DNA of 64,000 bases, from positions 4,626,334 through 4,690,333 of the forward strand of contig NZ_CP096034.1 in NCBI RefSeq assembly GCF_023115465.1, written 5' to 3'. This stretch comes from Gottfriedia acidiceleris (GTDB lineage: Bacteria; Bacillota; Bacilli; Bacillales; Bacillaceae_G). Below the pieces are notes generated by a model that was not told where the DNA came from, searched no databases, and was given only the letters and a program-made list of their open reading frames with translations. How positions within the stretch are numbered: position 1 is the first letter of the stretch; the number at the start of each line of letters is the position of its first letter. The position numbers and the translations under genes are program-made. Positions 21,801 through 29,667 of the stretch are shown one piece after another.

Positions 21801-23903
21801 TGTACCAGACATCGTTTGGTAAGCATTCGAATAGTCTTTATTGTTTGGTTCCCAAATATCATAAGGAGCTGTCGAGAATATATCGACACCTGGTGCAATA
21901 ACGTCAGGTTTGATTGCAAGCGTTCCAGAAACTGGGCCCGTCGAGCTAAAGTCCGCTAGCGTATTTCCACCCATCTTGTAGTTTGCAGCATTTCTAACAG
22001 AAAACTTTTTGATCGTACCATTTTTAAACGCATTATAGAATTTTGGTCCGTCATTCGTGCTTAATTGTAATGTGTAGACTGAACCACCTGATGCGCCAAG
22101 ATAAAATGGATAATATCCTTGATCATCAAGAAGAAGATCAGGAATATCGGTTGGATTCCACAAGATCATTGCTTTAACATGTTGTCCAGCCGCGTACATC
22201 ATAAGTTGGTTGATCGGTGCAGCACCTCGCTTTACAAGAACAACTTTATCTTTAACGATGATGTTTTTCTTTTGAAGGTCCTCGTACCAAGCAGGAGTAC
22301 CATAGCCAGCATCCACAATGTCATACTGAGTTGAATCGCTAAGCTTAGTATCTGTTTCCGTAAAATCTCTTCCAACTAAACGAGTATTCACATTCGTAAA
22401 TGTTTCTTCTCCCGTCTGACCATATGAATGCATGTCAAACGTCGGAACCTCTTTCGGATACGTAATTGCTCCAACAGTAATCGCCTTAGCAGCTGTACCT
22501 GGGGTTCCCAATGTAGCAGCGCCTGGACCAGAGTTACCGGCAGCGATAACAGCTGTTACGCCAAGGTCTATAATGTTATTGATAACAACAGAATTTGGAG
22601 ATAATGAATCATTAACTGGTGCACCAAGTGATAGGTTGATCACTTTACATCCATCTTTGTATGATTGTTCGATCCCACCGATTACTGCATCATCGGTACC
22701 ACCATGAGGACCTAAAACACGATATGCATATAACTGTACTTCAGGCGCAACACCTTTTAGAGCATATGGTGAGTTGTTACGAGCTTGACCTGCAATTGTT
22801 CCAGCAACGTGAGTTCCGTGGGAAGTAATATAATTATGGTAATCCGTCGGGAAGTTTGGATCTTGTTGCTCAGGAGGTAGAGCATCATTCGCATTCTTCG
22901 CAGCTAGCCAGTCAGAATACACTGTTTCCATCGGGTCATCGTCATTGTCTACAAAGTCTTTTCCGCCTTGATATTCACCTGCTAAATCTGGGTGATTATA
23001 GTCAAGTCCTGTATCAATAACGCCGACTTTCACACCCTTCCCTGTAATGTTTTCATTTTGAAGATCGTGAATTTTTAACCAATCAAGAACTGCTGTTTCA
23101 CCCGATTGTGGGCCTTCTGGACCTGGAGATGTTACAGTACCGTTCGGAGCGAATGAATTTGCTGATTTAGCAGCAGGTTGTTCAGAAGTTCCACTAGTTG
23201 ATTGCTTGTTACTACGATCTGAACGTATAACTGGCAGTAAATTTGGGTCAGTTTTTTGCGCTGATACCTTTCCATCACCAGTAACGCTCGTAGGTGCGTC
23301 AATTGACTGCGAAGCAGGAATAGGCGCATACTTAACGTTGAGAAAAACGCTCTTTACATAGGGTAATGCCAATAGATTATTAAGAGATTGTTTAGGTATT
23401 TTGACAGCTAGCCCGTTAAATACTTGAGTAAACTCTCTACCTATTTTAATTTGGTTCGTTACGCCAGCGTCTTTCAAAGATTTAGACTCACTGTTTACGA
23501 AACTCTTAAAGTTACTGTGAGTTTCATTGACAGCTGCTTTAGCGCTATCAAGTGTAACTTCATTAGTGCTTTCTTGATTAACCGTAAGTTTAGCTGATGA
23601 GGTATTTTTTTGTTGATTCAACATTTGAATTGCAGCCGGATCGACATCAAATTGAACAATTAAGTCTAATTGTTTTGAAGAATCTAACAATTTTGGATCA
23701 AATTTAATCTTCTCTAAGTATAAATTTTGTAATTGCTGCGCTTGATTTAAGTCAACTTTACTATTACTGCTCAGTTGTGTCTGAATAGTTTTTTCAGCTG
23801 ATGATCCACTAGTCATGGCAAACGCCGGAACCGTATAGCCTAGCAGCGTAGAAGTTGCTAGAAATGTTGACATGATCATCTTTTTCATTTTACGATGTCT
23901 CAT
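15870..23903 (-). CDS. Giant secreted subtilisin-like protease with dockerin and InlB-type repeats
   Basis: A 2677-aa secreted S8 protease (subtilase A). Order: signal peptide (1 to about 29, ending TVPAFA); I9-type propeptide (about 55-195); S8 domain with catalytic Asp297 (VIDTGLDY), His362 (HGTHVAG) and Ser702 (GTSMATPH), plus oxyanion Asn in AAGNSG; a PA domain inserted at about 500-610; a long beta-rich middle; a dockerin-like Ca-binding pair (DVNGDDVIDMRD and DLNFDGSIDYND, about 1519-1585); a series of Ig-like DUF1533/Shr-like modules (about 1640-2290); and four InlB-like repeats of about 75 aa (about 2371-2671). There is no LPXTG motif, S-layer domain or transmembrane anchor. All three catalytic residues are intact, so it should be active. 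The start follows an in-frame TAA and an AAGGG Shine-Dalgarno. Substrates are unknown. Confidence 0.9.
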   Translation of the reverse strand: MRHRKMKKMIMSTFLATSTLLGYTVPAFAMTSGSSAEKTIQTQLSSNSKVDLNQAQQLQNLYLEKIKFDPKLLDSSKQLDLIVQFDVDPAAIQMLNQQKNTSSAKLTVNQESTNEVTLDSAKAAVNETHSNFKSFVNSESKSLKDAGVTNQIKIGREFTQVFNGLAVKIPKQSLNNLLALPYVKSVFLNVKYAPIPASQSIDAPTSVTGDGKVSAQKTDPNLLPVIRSDRSNKQSTSGTSEQPAAKSANSFAPNGTVTSPGPEGPQSGETAVLDWLKIHDLQNENITGKGVKVGVIDTGLDYNHPDLAGEYQGGKDFVDNDDDPMETVYSDWLAAKNANDALPPEQQDPNFPTDYHNYITSHGTHVAGTIAGQARNNSPYALKGVAPEVQLYAYRVLGPHGGTDDAVIGGIEQSYKDGCKVINLSLGAPVNDSLSPNSVVINNIIDLGVTAVIAAGNSGPGAATLGTPGTAAKAITVGAITYPKEVPTFDMHSYGQTGEETFTNVNTRLVGRDFTETDTKLSDSTQYDIVDAGYGTPAWYEDLQKKNIIVKDKVVLVKRGAAPINQLMMYAAGQHVKAMILWNPTDIPDLLLDDQGYYPFYLGASGGSVYTLQLSTNDGPKFYNAFKNGTIKKFSVRNAANYKMGGNTLADFSSTGPVSGTLAIKPDVIAPGVDIFSTAPYDIWEPNNKDYSNAYQTMSGTSMATPHVAGMAALILAAHPNYKPEDVKAVLMQTADPINTQKSVYQIGSGKTDPYQAVHTDMLFKVKDYIQSRSSLDDSSNSNIISVANTTASFSFGYTARQEDGSVMKTGDLYITNNSNAAKIFDTSSAFFKDTLVNGGQDGTTEGAKISLSDASAPGTELTSITVPAGGTVHLIAKFTAPASAASGFYEAYINFVNSTSSTETYRIPLAINVQSRGIDFRIARKAITLSGNKNFNPNTYAVTPQTYAGIRVKSPIDPLFGLKLYVMDITGKNYIGFITALNTSSLGQGNISYVPFMLNGSYLPYSTPISKDDPNLTVKLTQQSSTAKVADEGGYVIQARALDASTGKLYEVNDTVYIDNTAPTVQMDEGSKPGIYEIDPNGPMTDGALKWFSGKAYDSNIDYMKNVGHETKAPAPPVYDTDTKVSQSLGKIDGMLGDSNDAPYVNYFLDMNEDGKFKFGISKEDVINTDADPQKENYGTQFRIYPEDYSYAGNLETQGKYYYFVKKGNEYVVNRFARLDTPGSTTLNGIDPAFLADKTLIAKGDNFKSTLNIKYPKNVVGAKFYIDKLDFADIMDIDFSAQYKAFLASKGITADKNWIHKDLDTNGDFMFNFNLPESVQAQGVLNSADTISDGTAKEMPILDITYKVTNDSGLDTMWLVGSGNIPEITTYSDGKTGMDRVPIFQDKFLYIKGGASIYGSIKPEGFQNYPTAPNAYGRSTPITTKDSGVEIKFEDPNAGGITSVIPIASDPASSSSSINEGIVQTGLFTAALPMQAGDKPYNFTMKMPGHLSYYGKLAVNSAGQYGYSAGGNYSVPSAVMLAGDVNGDDVIDMRDIEVESTAYNDYVAAPSTYSRAADLNFDGSIDYNDFEYIVKNFGKYNTTAPNADALAGTIVSTTSKEITLTGFNKLPSGSDLSAFNTVVKPVPYIKTSDSSALIYYGKVNPFQLFSVKYKTPDVFNASTLTQIEDVAWRTALEGNGGQILIDGVDRKAATNIYNGVSTNSIVSKVVSGKGQYEFDPLLFQSPGIHTIVFKAPGYMDRSLKFIMLGGAFTSSFNLLAPNNITSIGKAVTYSLADGTGSTAAHYRDIWKPNMTSITVTKPNGDVAATYAGTELEALFNQVTPANATTFNFTIPAGVFSTPSVFDGLGFTDWKITINADNYSSYTFYQRINAFSAPTLTAESNRYFNDGNSNPISITAGTTNDTQAWRDAITAIQVGSTTIARADFETNNITLGAPGTPIKINKSLITAPGSVKINIIAPNYQTATVDQPFYKQGITLTKPAGTIYAGKDLVMTYNPSSAASDWISAVKAGGDIKFGTSIKTKVSVDETAGTITIPYNLVRTDGGGAVSRNLSVTAPGYADTILTVTVTPQTAPVLTLSAPTGTPQFGDTITYTINGADNPLWRSSIFLASTSDQTVDNGDVTIQMSSITSVKPFVTTTVANGTGAVTIDGYVTQSNTAAGNKNVRFKSPYFTPITVAQPFTQRTAPTPTLTPSGIGKPVIVTVPNNAENMRWANATKAVSGDITVGGVSIKADTTISSDDKNITITMPGTAFPATGNIAIKFTAYCYPVTSVTQVVKNNAPVFASKIAYIQEDTPITTSYNQDSNWLAASPVVSLNGKVVDSSKYTLTANELTFVDRSLFKDLGEYEFTISAPGYTDTAFTIIISDDLSHLISATSDSNGKIDPEGFVSVKHGSSQTFKITPNTGFEIGSVKVDGQEVTVTNGEYTFTNITKNHSIDVTFKQIVHIITTTAGTNGMISPNGRIATNYGTNQTFTVTPYDGFEVATFKVDGVDAQLTNNTYTFTNITKDHTINVTFKQIVHTITAAAGSNGTISPSGNVSVNHGKDQTFTVTPNKGYEVATFTVDGVNANLTNNAYTFTNVTKDHTINVTFKKIIYTIVASAEGNGTISPVGILTVDEGANQTFKITPDKGNYEVDSFKVDGVETKLINNTYTFTNITKNHTISVTFKHKGNSGK
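15890..16790 (-). repeat. Four tandem InlB-like repeats encoded at the subtilase 3' end
   Basis: Four units of about 222 bp (about 74 aa). Each has a core of NGTISP, then NQTFxVTP, then VDGV, then NNTYTFTNITKDHTINVTFK. The middle two units are the most alike, which suggests recent unit duplication. Confidence 0.8.
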
Positions 23904-24033
23904 ATATTATTCATCCCTTCCATTAATTTAATATATAGAGCAAAAGCTCTATTCCCCCTAACCACTTTTCCCCCTTTATTGACAGAATCTTAATAGTTTT
24001 GAAAATTTTACGACAAATCCATTGCTATTCTTC

Positions 24034-24062
24034 ATTATATTTGTGGTTATACGGACAGTAAA
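24034..24062 (-). promoter_or_regulatory. Sigma-A promoter of subtilase A
   Basis: Minus-strand -35 TTTACT (24057-24062), 17-bp spacer, -10 TATAAT (24034-24039). The leader would be about 125 nt. The same -35, its flank and -10 recur before subtilase B. Confidence 0.75.
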
Positions 24063-24180
24063 TTGGGGAAATTTAGCATAAAATAAAGAAAAAAATTTGT
24101 CATATTTTGTTAAATTTTTGGAGTAATCTCCTTTTTTTATTGTTTTATATGAGTATTTTATAGGAATGGGCTTGGGGGAA
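24063..24180. repeat. TTCCCC(C)AA boxes before subtilase A
   Basis: Box complements TTGGGGAAA at 24063-24071, directly against the -35 box, and TTGGGGGAA at 24172-24180, 109 bp apart. This spacing matches that found before subtilase B. Confidence 0.6.
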
Positions 24181-24261
24181 ATTGCAACTTCTTATTCTAT
24201 AAATTTTGATAATTTCAATTATTTGGATTAAATTAGTAATTCTTAATCTAATTACTCAAGT

Positions 24262-24318
24262 AAAGAACATAAAGAAAGACCTCTCAATTTTTTTGAGAGA
24301 TCTTTCTTTATGTTCTTT
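24262..24318 (-). terminator. Strong terminator after the BNR-repeat membrane protein
   Basis: A 26-bp stem with one mismatch (24262-24287 with 24293-24318) and a short loop. It starts just beyond the stop codon at 24337. The length is unusual for a simple terminator, and it may work in both directions. Confidence 0.8.
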
Positions 24319-24336
24319 ATAGAATTAACTGTTTGA

Positions 24337-25806
24337 CTAAGAGTGCCTATTTTTAACCTCTTTCACAAATTTCCATGTTTGTCCTTCATCTTTTGATTGA
24401 TAAAGTTCGCTACTATTACCGTTATAATCTCCATCTGAACCTTGACCAACTAGCATACTTAAAACTCCGTCCATCTCAAAAGGCATACTCGGGGTATCAA
24501 AAGGTTTTATAGACTGTCCATTATTCAACTTTACTTCATGAGGTGAGTAAATTACTTTTTTGAAAGAAATGCCTCCATCATCCGTACGATATAAGGTTCC
24601 TTCATTACCAGAAGGATTAACTGCTCCTAAAAATCCGAGCTTGTCATCCAAAAAGACTACTCCAGAGGCGCCTCCTACTGTTCCGCTGTATGGGTCATTA
24701 TTAATAACAGTCCATGTTTTTCCACCATCCGTTGTCTTACTTAATGAATAAAATGTGCTTCCTAATGCTTTATCAGCAACATTTAATTTATATCCGACCT
24801 CTTTAGATAGATAAAACTGTTCATTAGTATTCTTTAATTCATTTTTCTTTTCGTTAGAGTTTACTTGATTTTGAGTAGTAGATGGCTTACTCCAACTTGG
24901 ATTACCTATTAAGTTATATCTAACAGGTGTGATCACTTTTTCCTTTCCAGGGACAAATAAAGATACTGTATAGCCAATTATTTCAGAACTTGCTTCTTCT
25001 AGACTATATTCTTTTCCATCCTTATCAATATTAATGATGCCATTTGTATTGTATCCCCAACTCCTTTTTCCGTAATAGACCAAACCATACTGATTCTCGT
25101 TCCACTTACTAACGGTTTGTTTAATCGGAATATCATTTACTGTTTTAATTAAAGGTTCTACTAGTTTATCTTCATTATAGTCAGGCTTTGCATATCCGTT
25201 TAATCTTATAGTAATATTTTGTGATTTATTTTCCTCATAAATTATTAGGTAGGTTTCTTCTTTTCCATTGTCATTTTTCCCATGGATAAATGTATATAAG
25301 GATGTAATTTTTCCATCTGAATTAAATTTAATTGAAAAATTATTGACTATATATAATTTTTTTGGCAAGGTAATTTTTTTATTTATATCTTCAAATATAC
25401 CTTCTACTCCATATTTATAAATATTGTTATGTTCAAATTTAACTGACCTTTCATTCTTTAATCGCTCGATATACCAAGCGAGTTTACCACCAAAATTTGT
25501 TGCACTTTTATAAATATTTCCCCCATAAAATAATGTAATTGCTATAAAAATAATAATAGAAATAGATTTCCATACTCTTAAATCTATTAGTTTAGGTTTA
25601 TACTCACTATTTTTTATAATCTTTAATGTAGTAAACACAATAACTGATATTAAGATTACTATAGATAGTAGTAAAATAGGAAGATTCTTATTCAGGCTTC
25701 CATACTTGCATATTGAAGCCAACTTTTGTCCAAAAATCCAGTATCCAATTATGAAAATCGGATTTAATAATAATGAAATAAGTATTCTTTTTACGTTTCC
25801 CCTCAA
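24337..25806 (-). CDS. Membrane protein with extracellular BNR-like repeats, function unknown
   Basis: A protein of about 489 aa that I do not recognise as a named family. The first 110 residues hold three hydrophobic helices (about 10-30, 44-66, 75-95). The rest is predicted to be outside the cell. The C-terminal half has BNR/sortilin-type blade motifs TTDGGKTWTVI, RTDDGGISFKKV and SKDEGQTWKFV, so a small beta-propeller is likely. The frame opens with GTG at 25818, but GGGGTGATC, an excellent match to 16S rRNA, lies 6 nt before a TTG at 25806, so that start is preferred. It is flanked by terminators and so is monocistronic. Confidence 0.75.
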   Translation of the reverse strand: MRGNVKRILISLLLNPIFIIGYWIFGQKLASICKYGSLNKNLPILLLSIVILISVIVFTTLKIIKNSEYKPKLIDLRVWKSISIIIFIAITLFYGGNIYKSATNFGGKLAWYIERLKNERSVKFEHNNIYKYGVEGIFEDINKKITLPKKLYIVNNFSIKFNSDGKITSLYTFIHGKNDNGKEETYLIIYEENKSQNITIRLNGYAKPDYNEDKLVEPLIKTVNDIPIKQTVSKWNENQYGLVYYGKRSWGYNTNGIINIDKDGKEYSLEEASSEIIGYTVSLFVPGKEKVITPVRYNLIGNPSWSKPSTTQNQVNSNEKKNELKNTNEQFYLSKEVGYKLNVADKALGSTFYSLSKTTDGGKTWTVINNDPYSGTVGGASGVVFLDDKLGFLGAVNPSGNEGTLYRTDDGGISFKKVIYSPHEVKLNNGQSIKPFDTPSMPFEMDGVLSMLVGQGSDGDYNGNSSELYQSKDEGQTWKFVKEVKNRHS

Positions 25807-25932
25807 TATGTAGATCACCCCTAACCGATTTTAATTATCTATATTGAGTATACTTTGTTTTTTTAGGTTTTTGCATGATTCGTGATTACCATGTTATACA
25901 TGGTGCTAATAAAACCTGTACCTATGTAAAAA

Positions 25933-25960
25933 AGCACACCATCATGAAAAATGGAGTGCT
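25933..25960 (-). terminator. Second terminator-like hairpin before the BNR gene
   Basis: 10-bp arms with one mismatch (25933-25942 and 25951-25960), followed on the minus strand by a T6 run. About 240 bp separate it from the terminator of the surface-protein gene, so it may end a short untranslated transcript or act as a backup. Confidence 0.6.
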
Positions 25961-26200
25961 ATTTCTTAATTATACTTGATTAAACAATCAAATGATTATG
26001 TTTAGGCATTCTAATTATCGTCTTAAATAAGTCACCCGATGATATCAGTAAAATCTTAATAACCTATTAATGTAAATCTTAAGATTTTCTTATTATTTAA
26101 ATAGACTTCCTGTTGAAACCTACAAACTCACACTACTAAAAAAAGCCTCTCAGTTTTCTGAAAAGTTTACTTTGTCATTCATTATTAATAGAACAAAAGA

Positions 26201-26237
26201 AAACGATGGAAAATCTATTAGGGATTTTCCATCGTTT
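26201..26237 (-). terminator. Terminator of the Ig-like surface protein gene
   Basis: A perfect 15-bp stem (26201-26215 and 26223-26237) with a 7-nt loop, directly after the stop codon. Confidence 0.85.
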
Positions 26238-26247
26238 GTGATTTCAA

Positions 26248-29200
26248 TTATTTTGTAACTTTGTATGTTTTAGTGCTTGTTTGTCCTAAAGCGTCTTTGA
26301 CTGTGACAGTGATAACTGTATTTTTCGTTGGTTTAGTAATCTTCACAGTGTATGTTCCATTAGAGGTTACATTTACAGCCTTGTAGACTTTTGTTCCTAC
26401 TTTTACAGTTACCGTACAGCCTTTTTCAGCCTTACCTGTTACAGTCGTAGACTTAGTCGTTACTGTATTGATGGTAGGCACTGCAGGTATTGCTTTAATA
26501 GTGAACTTAACTGTAGTCACATTATTATTCTTATCAGTTACGACAAGTGTGTAAGTTCCTGCTACTTTAATAGCTGTACCACTTACAAAAGTCTTATTAT
26601 TTAACAAAGCAGATTTGATTCCAAGATTGTCACTGTATTTAACGATTGTTCCAACCTTGTAAGTTTTACCTGAAACAACACCAGAAATGACTGGTTTTGT
26701 TTTGTCAGCGGCAATCTTCTCTAATCCAGCAATGATTGATAAGCCAGATGTGACTTTGTTGTAGTTAGTAACTAGCTGTTTCTGATCAGCAGAAAGCGCG
26801 TTGTAAGCAGTTTGAGCTGCTATATATTTGGCTTTATTTGCAATCGTTGGTGTTAGTGAATTGATTTGATCAATCACTACTTTAGCGGTTGCTTGGTTCT
26901 CAAGACTTGTAATCACATTTAGTGCTGTCGTTAATTTTGAATAGTTGGTTACTAACAATTTTTGTGCTGATGTTAGTCCATTGTACTTTGATTCTGCAGC
27001 ATTTACTGCTTCTTTATCTTTCAATGTAATCGTAGTCGGTAATGCATTAATCGCTGAAATGACATCATTTGCAGCTACTTGATCTGGATGAAGACTGACC
27101 GTTACATCGAATGTCGCTGTTTTTTCACCAACTGTTACTGTAATCGTCTGTGTTCCAACCTTCGAAGGGTCGAACCCACTAATATTCGCCATTGTGATCG
27201 TTTGAAAACGTGTGTAAGTATCTGAATAAAGTCCGCTCACTCGTAAGCCCGTTATATCTAGTTCCTCACCAACAATATAATCCGTTTTGTAAGGTAGTGA
27301 TGATACAGAAATGCTTGATAATGTTGCTGCTTCTGTTGGATTCCATGTCACAATAATCGTTAGGATGTTATTCATTGGACCAGAACGAACAACAGAATCG
27401 ACTACCCCACCAGTTACACCCGTTACAATTGGATTTTCTTTAAATGAATAGCCAGTTTCTGCAGTATAAACATACTTTGTTTTGTATGTTGTTGCGCCTG
27501 CGTAGTTTCCGCTTGCTGCAGACCATGAAGCACCATCGTTTTTAGACCATGTGACAGTTGGTGTTGCAGCTAGTCCAGTTGTGACTGTGTTGATTCCGTC
27601 CGCCATTTCCTCTCCCGCAACTGGTGCTGCTGTTCCAATTGATACACCATCCACAAATTGCAATGCACCTGTTACAGCCCACTTTACATCTATTGTTAGA
27701 GTGTCACCGTCCCTGTTCACAGATGATGGAATGACTGAGTACGAAACTACTGCTGGTGATGGAGGTACAGTAATATTTGTTTTAGAGATGGTTGAATCAA
27801 ATTTAAACCCTCTGTCTGCCGTATAAACATACCGAGTCCAGTACTGAGTGACTGGTTGATAAAGTCCATCTGTGTCTTTCCAAGTCACTTTATTATCAGT
27901 TGACCATTTGACAACAAGCGATGTGTTATTGACTTGGTTTAAACCAGCATCCATCACTTCTCCGACTTTCGGTTGAATGGTGTTAATCGTGATTGGTTTT
28001 GGTAACGATGGTAATTGACCATTCGACTTAAATCGCTTAATGTCAATCAAATTACCTTTAGCATCGTAAAATTCAAATGAAGGATTACTGTATATAACAG
28101 TTGCGCCATTATTGGACAGTTTAATCGGCGCTAAAACCCAAGTAATGTTTCCATTTGACACGATTGAGTTAGCAGTACGATTAGTGTCATAGCTATCTAA
28201 AAGCTTTCCATCAGAACCGATAAATTTTGCACTTACTGTACCGGCTGGTGCTTTAAAGAAAACTGGCACAGATGCATAACTTTGACCACTAGGAATGTCA
28301 CCTTCTAGGTAATCACCTTTCCAGTTGATTATTCCTGAACCTGCAACTATAGAATTAATACTCATTTTGTTTCCTACACCCGATAAATCCATATCAGAAG
28401 GAAGAGGCGTATTATCAGGTGGTGTTGTTGCCGAAATATAGGTATCAGTTTTTAAAAAATTTGACCCCGTCAACAAACCATCCGATCTGAATTTCTTTGT
28501 CGTGATGACACTGCCATTTGCATCGAAGAACTCAATTCTCGGCGCTGTATACGTTTCGATTTTGCCATCGTTGGCTAGCGTAATCCCAGCTAAAATATAA
28601 CTGATATTTCCACCAGTCACGACAGAAAACGCAAGATCATTCGTATTGTAACTCTTTAATAAACTACCATCCGAGCCGTAATATTTAGCACTAACTGTGC
28701 CTGCTGGTGCTTTAAAGAAAACTGGCACATTTGCATAATTTAGGCCAGCAGGAAGATCACTTGGCAGATAAGATCCCTTCCATTCAATGGTTCCAGGTTG
28801 ACCTGTAATATTTGACGTTCTAATCGAATTAATACTGATTTTGCTACCGACACCTGATAAGTCCATTTTTGCGATGTTTTCAGGTGTCGCACCTGCAGTT
28901 GATGCGTTAGTCGTTACATCAGTTGTTGTGAAAACGGATCCTGGTACATAACCATCTGACTTAAACGTCTTTGTTGCTAACGCAGATCCATCTTGATCCA
29001 AAAATACAAATCTAGGTGAAGTGATTTTTTCAACTTTCCCCTGACTGAATAAGGTAATAGGGACTAAAATATAAGTGATGGTATCATTTGAAACGACTGA
29101 AAATGCTGTATCAGATGTAGTATATAACCTCTGTAACGCGCCATTCGAATCATAATATCTTACACTTTTTGTGCCTGCGGGTGCTTTAAAGAAAACGGGT

Positions 29201-29547
29201 GCATTTGCATAATCTAGACCAGCAGGAATGTCACTTAATTGGTATGAACCAGTCCAAATAAGCGTACCGTCTGATGCAATATTAGGAAGGCTTACTTTCC
29301 CAGTTCCAACGACACCCGATAAATCCATATTTGATGTTGCACCAGCCGGTTTGGCTGTTTGAAATTCACCAAGTGCAAATGGTTTCGGCGTTAGCTCATC
29401 AATTCCTTGTGGTGTTACTTGTGCGGCATGTGCTGCAGGAACGAATATTGCAACTGGTGTAGCAATTGTACTAGCCAAGAGCATCGCACTTAAAGGTAGT
29501 GCAACAATTTTGCTTCTCCAAACTTTTTTGATTTTTTTACCTAGCAT
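26248..29547 (-). CDS. Secreted multi-repeat Ig-like surface protein
   Basis: A 1099-aa exported protein. Order: signal peptide (to about residue 43, ending AAHA); three copies of a 130-150-aa repeat at about 74-225, 228-380 and 385-515, each opening MDLSGV and containing PVFFKAPAGT, a YYGSDG-type turn and KKFRSDG; two segments rich in aromatic YVYTA motifs; a Big_3-like domain (about 745-820, LPYKTDYIVGEELDITGL); two helical repeats ending LVTNYxKxTxxL (about 825-950); and a C-terminal Big_6-like Ig domain (GKAEKGCTVTVKVG). There is no sortase, S-layer or peptidoglycan-binding anchor. GGGGG lies 7 nt before the ATG at 29547 (MLGKK); the longer frame has no ribosome site. It lies 120 nt behind subtilase B with a terminator between. 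The repeat family is not one I recognise. Confidence 0.82.
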   Translation of the reverse strand: MLGKKIKKVWRSKIVALPLSAMLLASTIATPVAIFVPAAHAAQVTPQGIDELTPKPFALGEFQTAKPAGATSNMDLSGVVGTGKVSLPNIASDGTLIWTGSYQLSDIPAGLDYANAPVFFKAPAGTKSVRYYDSNGALQRLYTTSDTAFSVVSNDTITYILVPITLFSQGKVEKITSPRFVFLDQDGSALATKTFKSDGYVPGSVFTTTDVTTNASTAGATPENIAKMDLSGVGSKISINSIRTSNITGQPGTIEWKGSYLPSDLPAGLNYANVPVFFKAPAGTVSAKYYGSDGSLLKSYNTNDLAFSVVTGGNISYILAGITLANDGKIETYTAPRIEFFDANGSVITTKKFRSDGLLTGSNFLKTDTYISATTPPDNTPLPSDMDLSGVGNKMSINSIVAGSGIINWKGDYLEGDIPSGQSYASVPVFFKAPAGTVSAKFIGSDGKLLDSYDTNRTANSIVSNGNITWVLAPIKLSNNGATVIYSNPSFEFYDAKGNLIDIKRFKSNGQLPSLPKPITINTIQPKVGEVMDAGLNQVNNTSLVVKWSTDNKVTWKDTDGLYQPVTQYWTRYVYTADRGFKFDSTISKTNITVPPSPAVVSYSVIPSSVNRDGDTLTIDVKWAVTGALQFVDGVSIGTAAPVAGEEMADGINTVTTGLAATPTVTWSKNDGASWSAASGNYAGATTYKTKYVYTAETGYSFKENPIVTGVTGGVVDSVVRSGPMNNILTIIVTWNPTEAATLSSISVSSLPYKTDYIVGEELDITGLRVSGLYSDTYTRFQTITMANISGFDPSKVGTQTITVTVGEKTATFDVTVSLHPDQVAANDVISAINALPTTITLKDKEAVNAAESKYNGLTSAQKLLVTNYSKLTTALNVITSLENQATAKVVIDQINSLTPTIANKAKYIAAQTAYNALSADQKQLVTNYNKVTSGLSIIAGLEKIAADKTKPVISGVVSGKTYKVGTIVKYSDNLGIKSALLNNKTFVSGTAIKVAGTYTLVVTDKNNNVTTVKFTIKAIPAVPTINTVTTKSTTVTGKAEKGCTVTVKVGTKVYKAVNVTSNGTYTVKITKPTKNTVITVTVKDALGQTSTKTYKVTK

Positions 29548-29603
29548 TTTCAATCCCCCATATTTAAATTTTAATACTTTAAAAGATTGAGTTACGTGAT
29601 TCA

Positions 29604-29645
29604 AAAAAAGGAAAATTTCTCATAACGAGAAATTTACCTTTTCTT
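29604..29645 (-). terminator. Terminator of subtilase B
   Basis: A stem between about 29606-29620 and 29626-29642 (one mismatch), followed on the minus strand by a T7 run. It lies between the subtilase B stop and the surface-protein start, so the two genes are at least partly separate units. Confidence 0.8.
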
Positions 29646-29667
29646 ATGTGATTAAGTTACTAAGTTA

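Larger units (their letters stand above)
23904..24336. other. Upstream region of subtilase A
   Basis: A 433-bp gene-free stretch with the subtilase A promoter, two TTCCCC(C)AA boxes and a strong terminator hairpin; each is listed. The part between 24063 and 24185 is related to the region before subtilase B. Confidence 0.7.
25807..26247. other. Gap between the Ig-like surface protein and the BNR protein
   Basis: A 441-bp AT-rich stretch with two terminator hairpins (listed) and no frame that looks coding. It must carry the BNR gene promoter; no convincing -35/-10 pair was picked out. Confidence 0.5.

Noticed and set aside
25960..26200. Possible remnant of a transposase gene
   Set aside because: Some in-frame stretches looked suggestive, but stops interrupt every frame and no motif could be confirmed.
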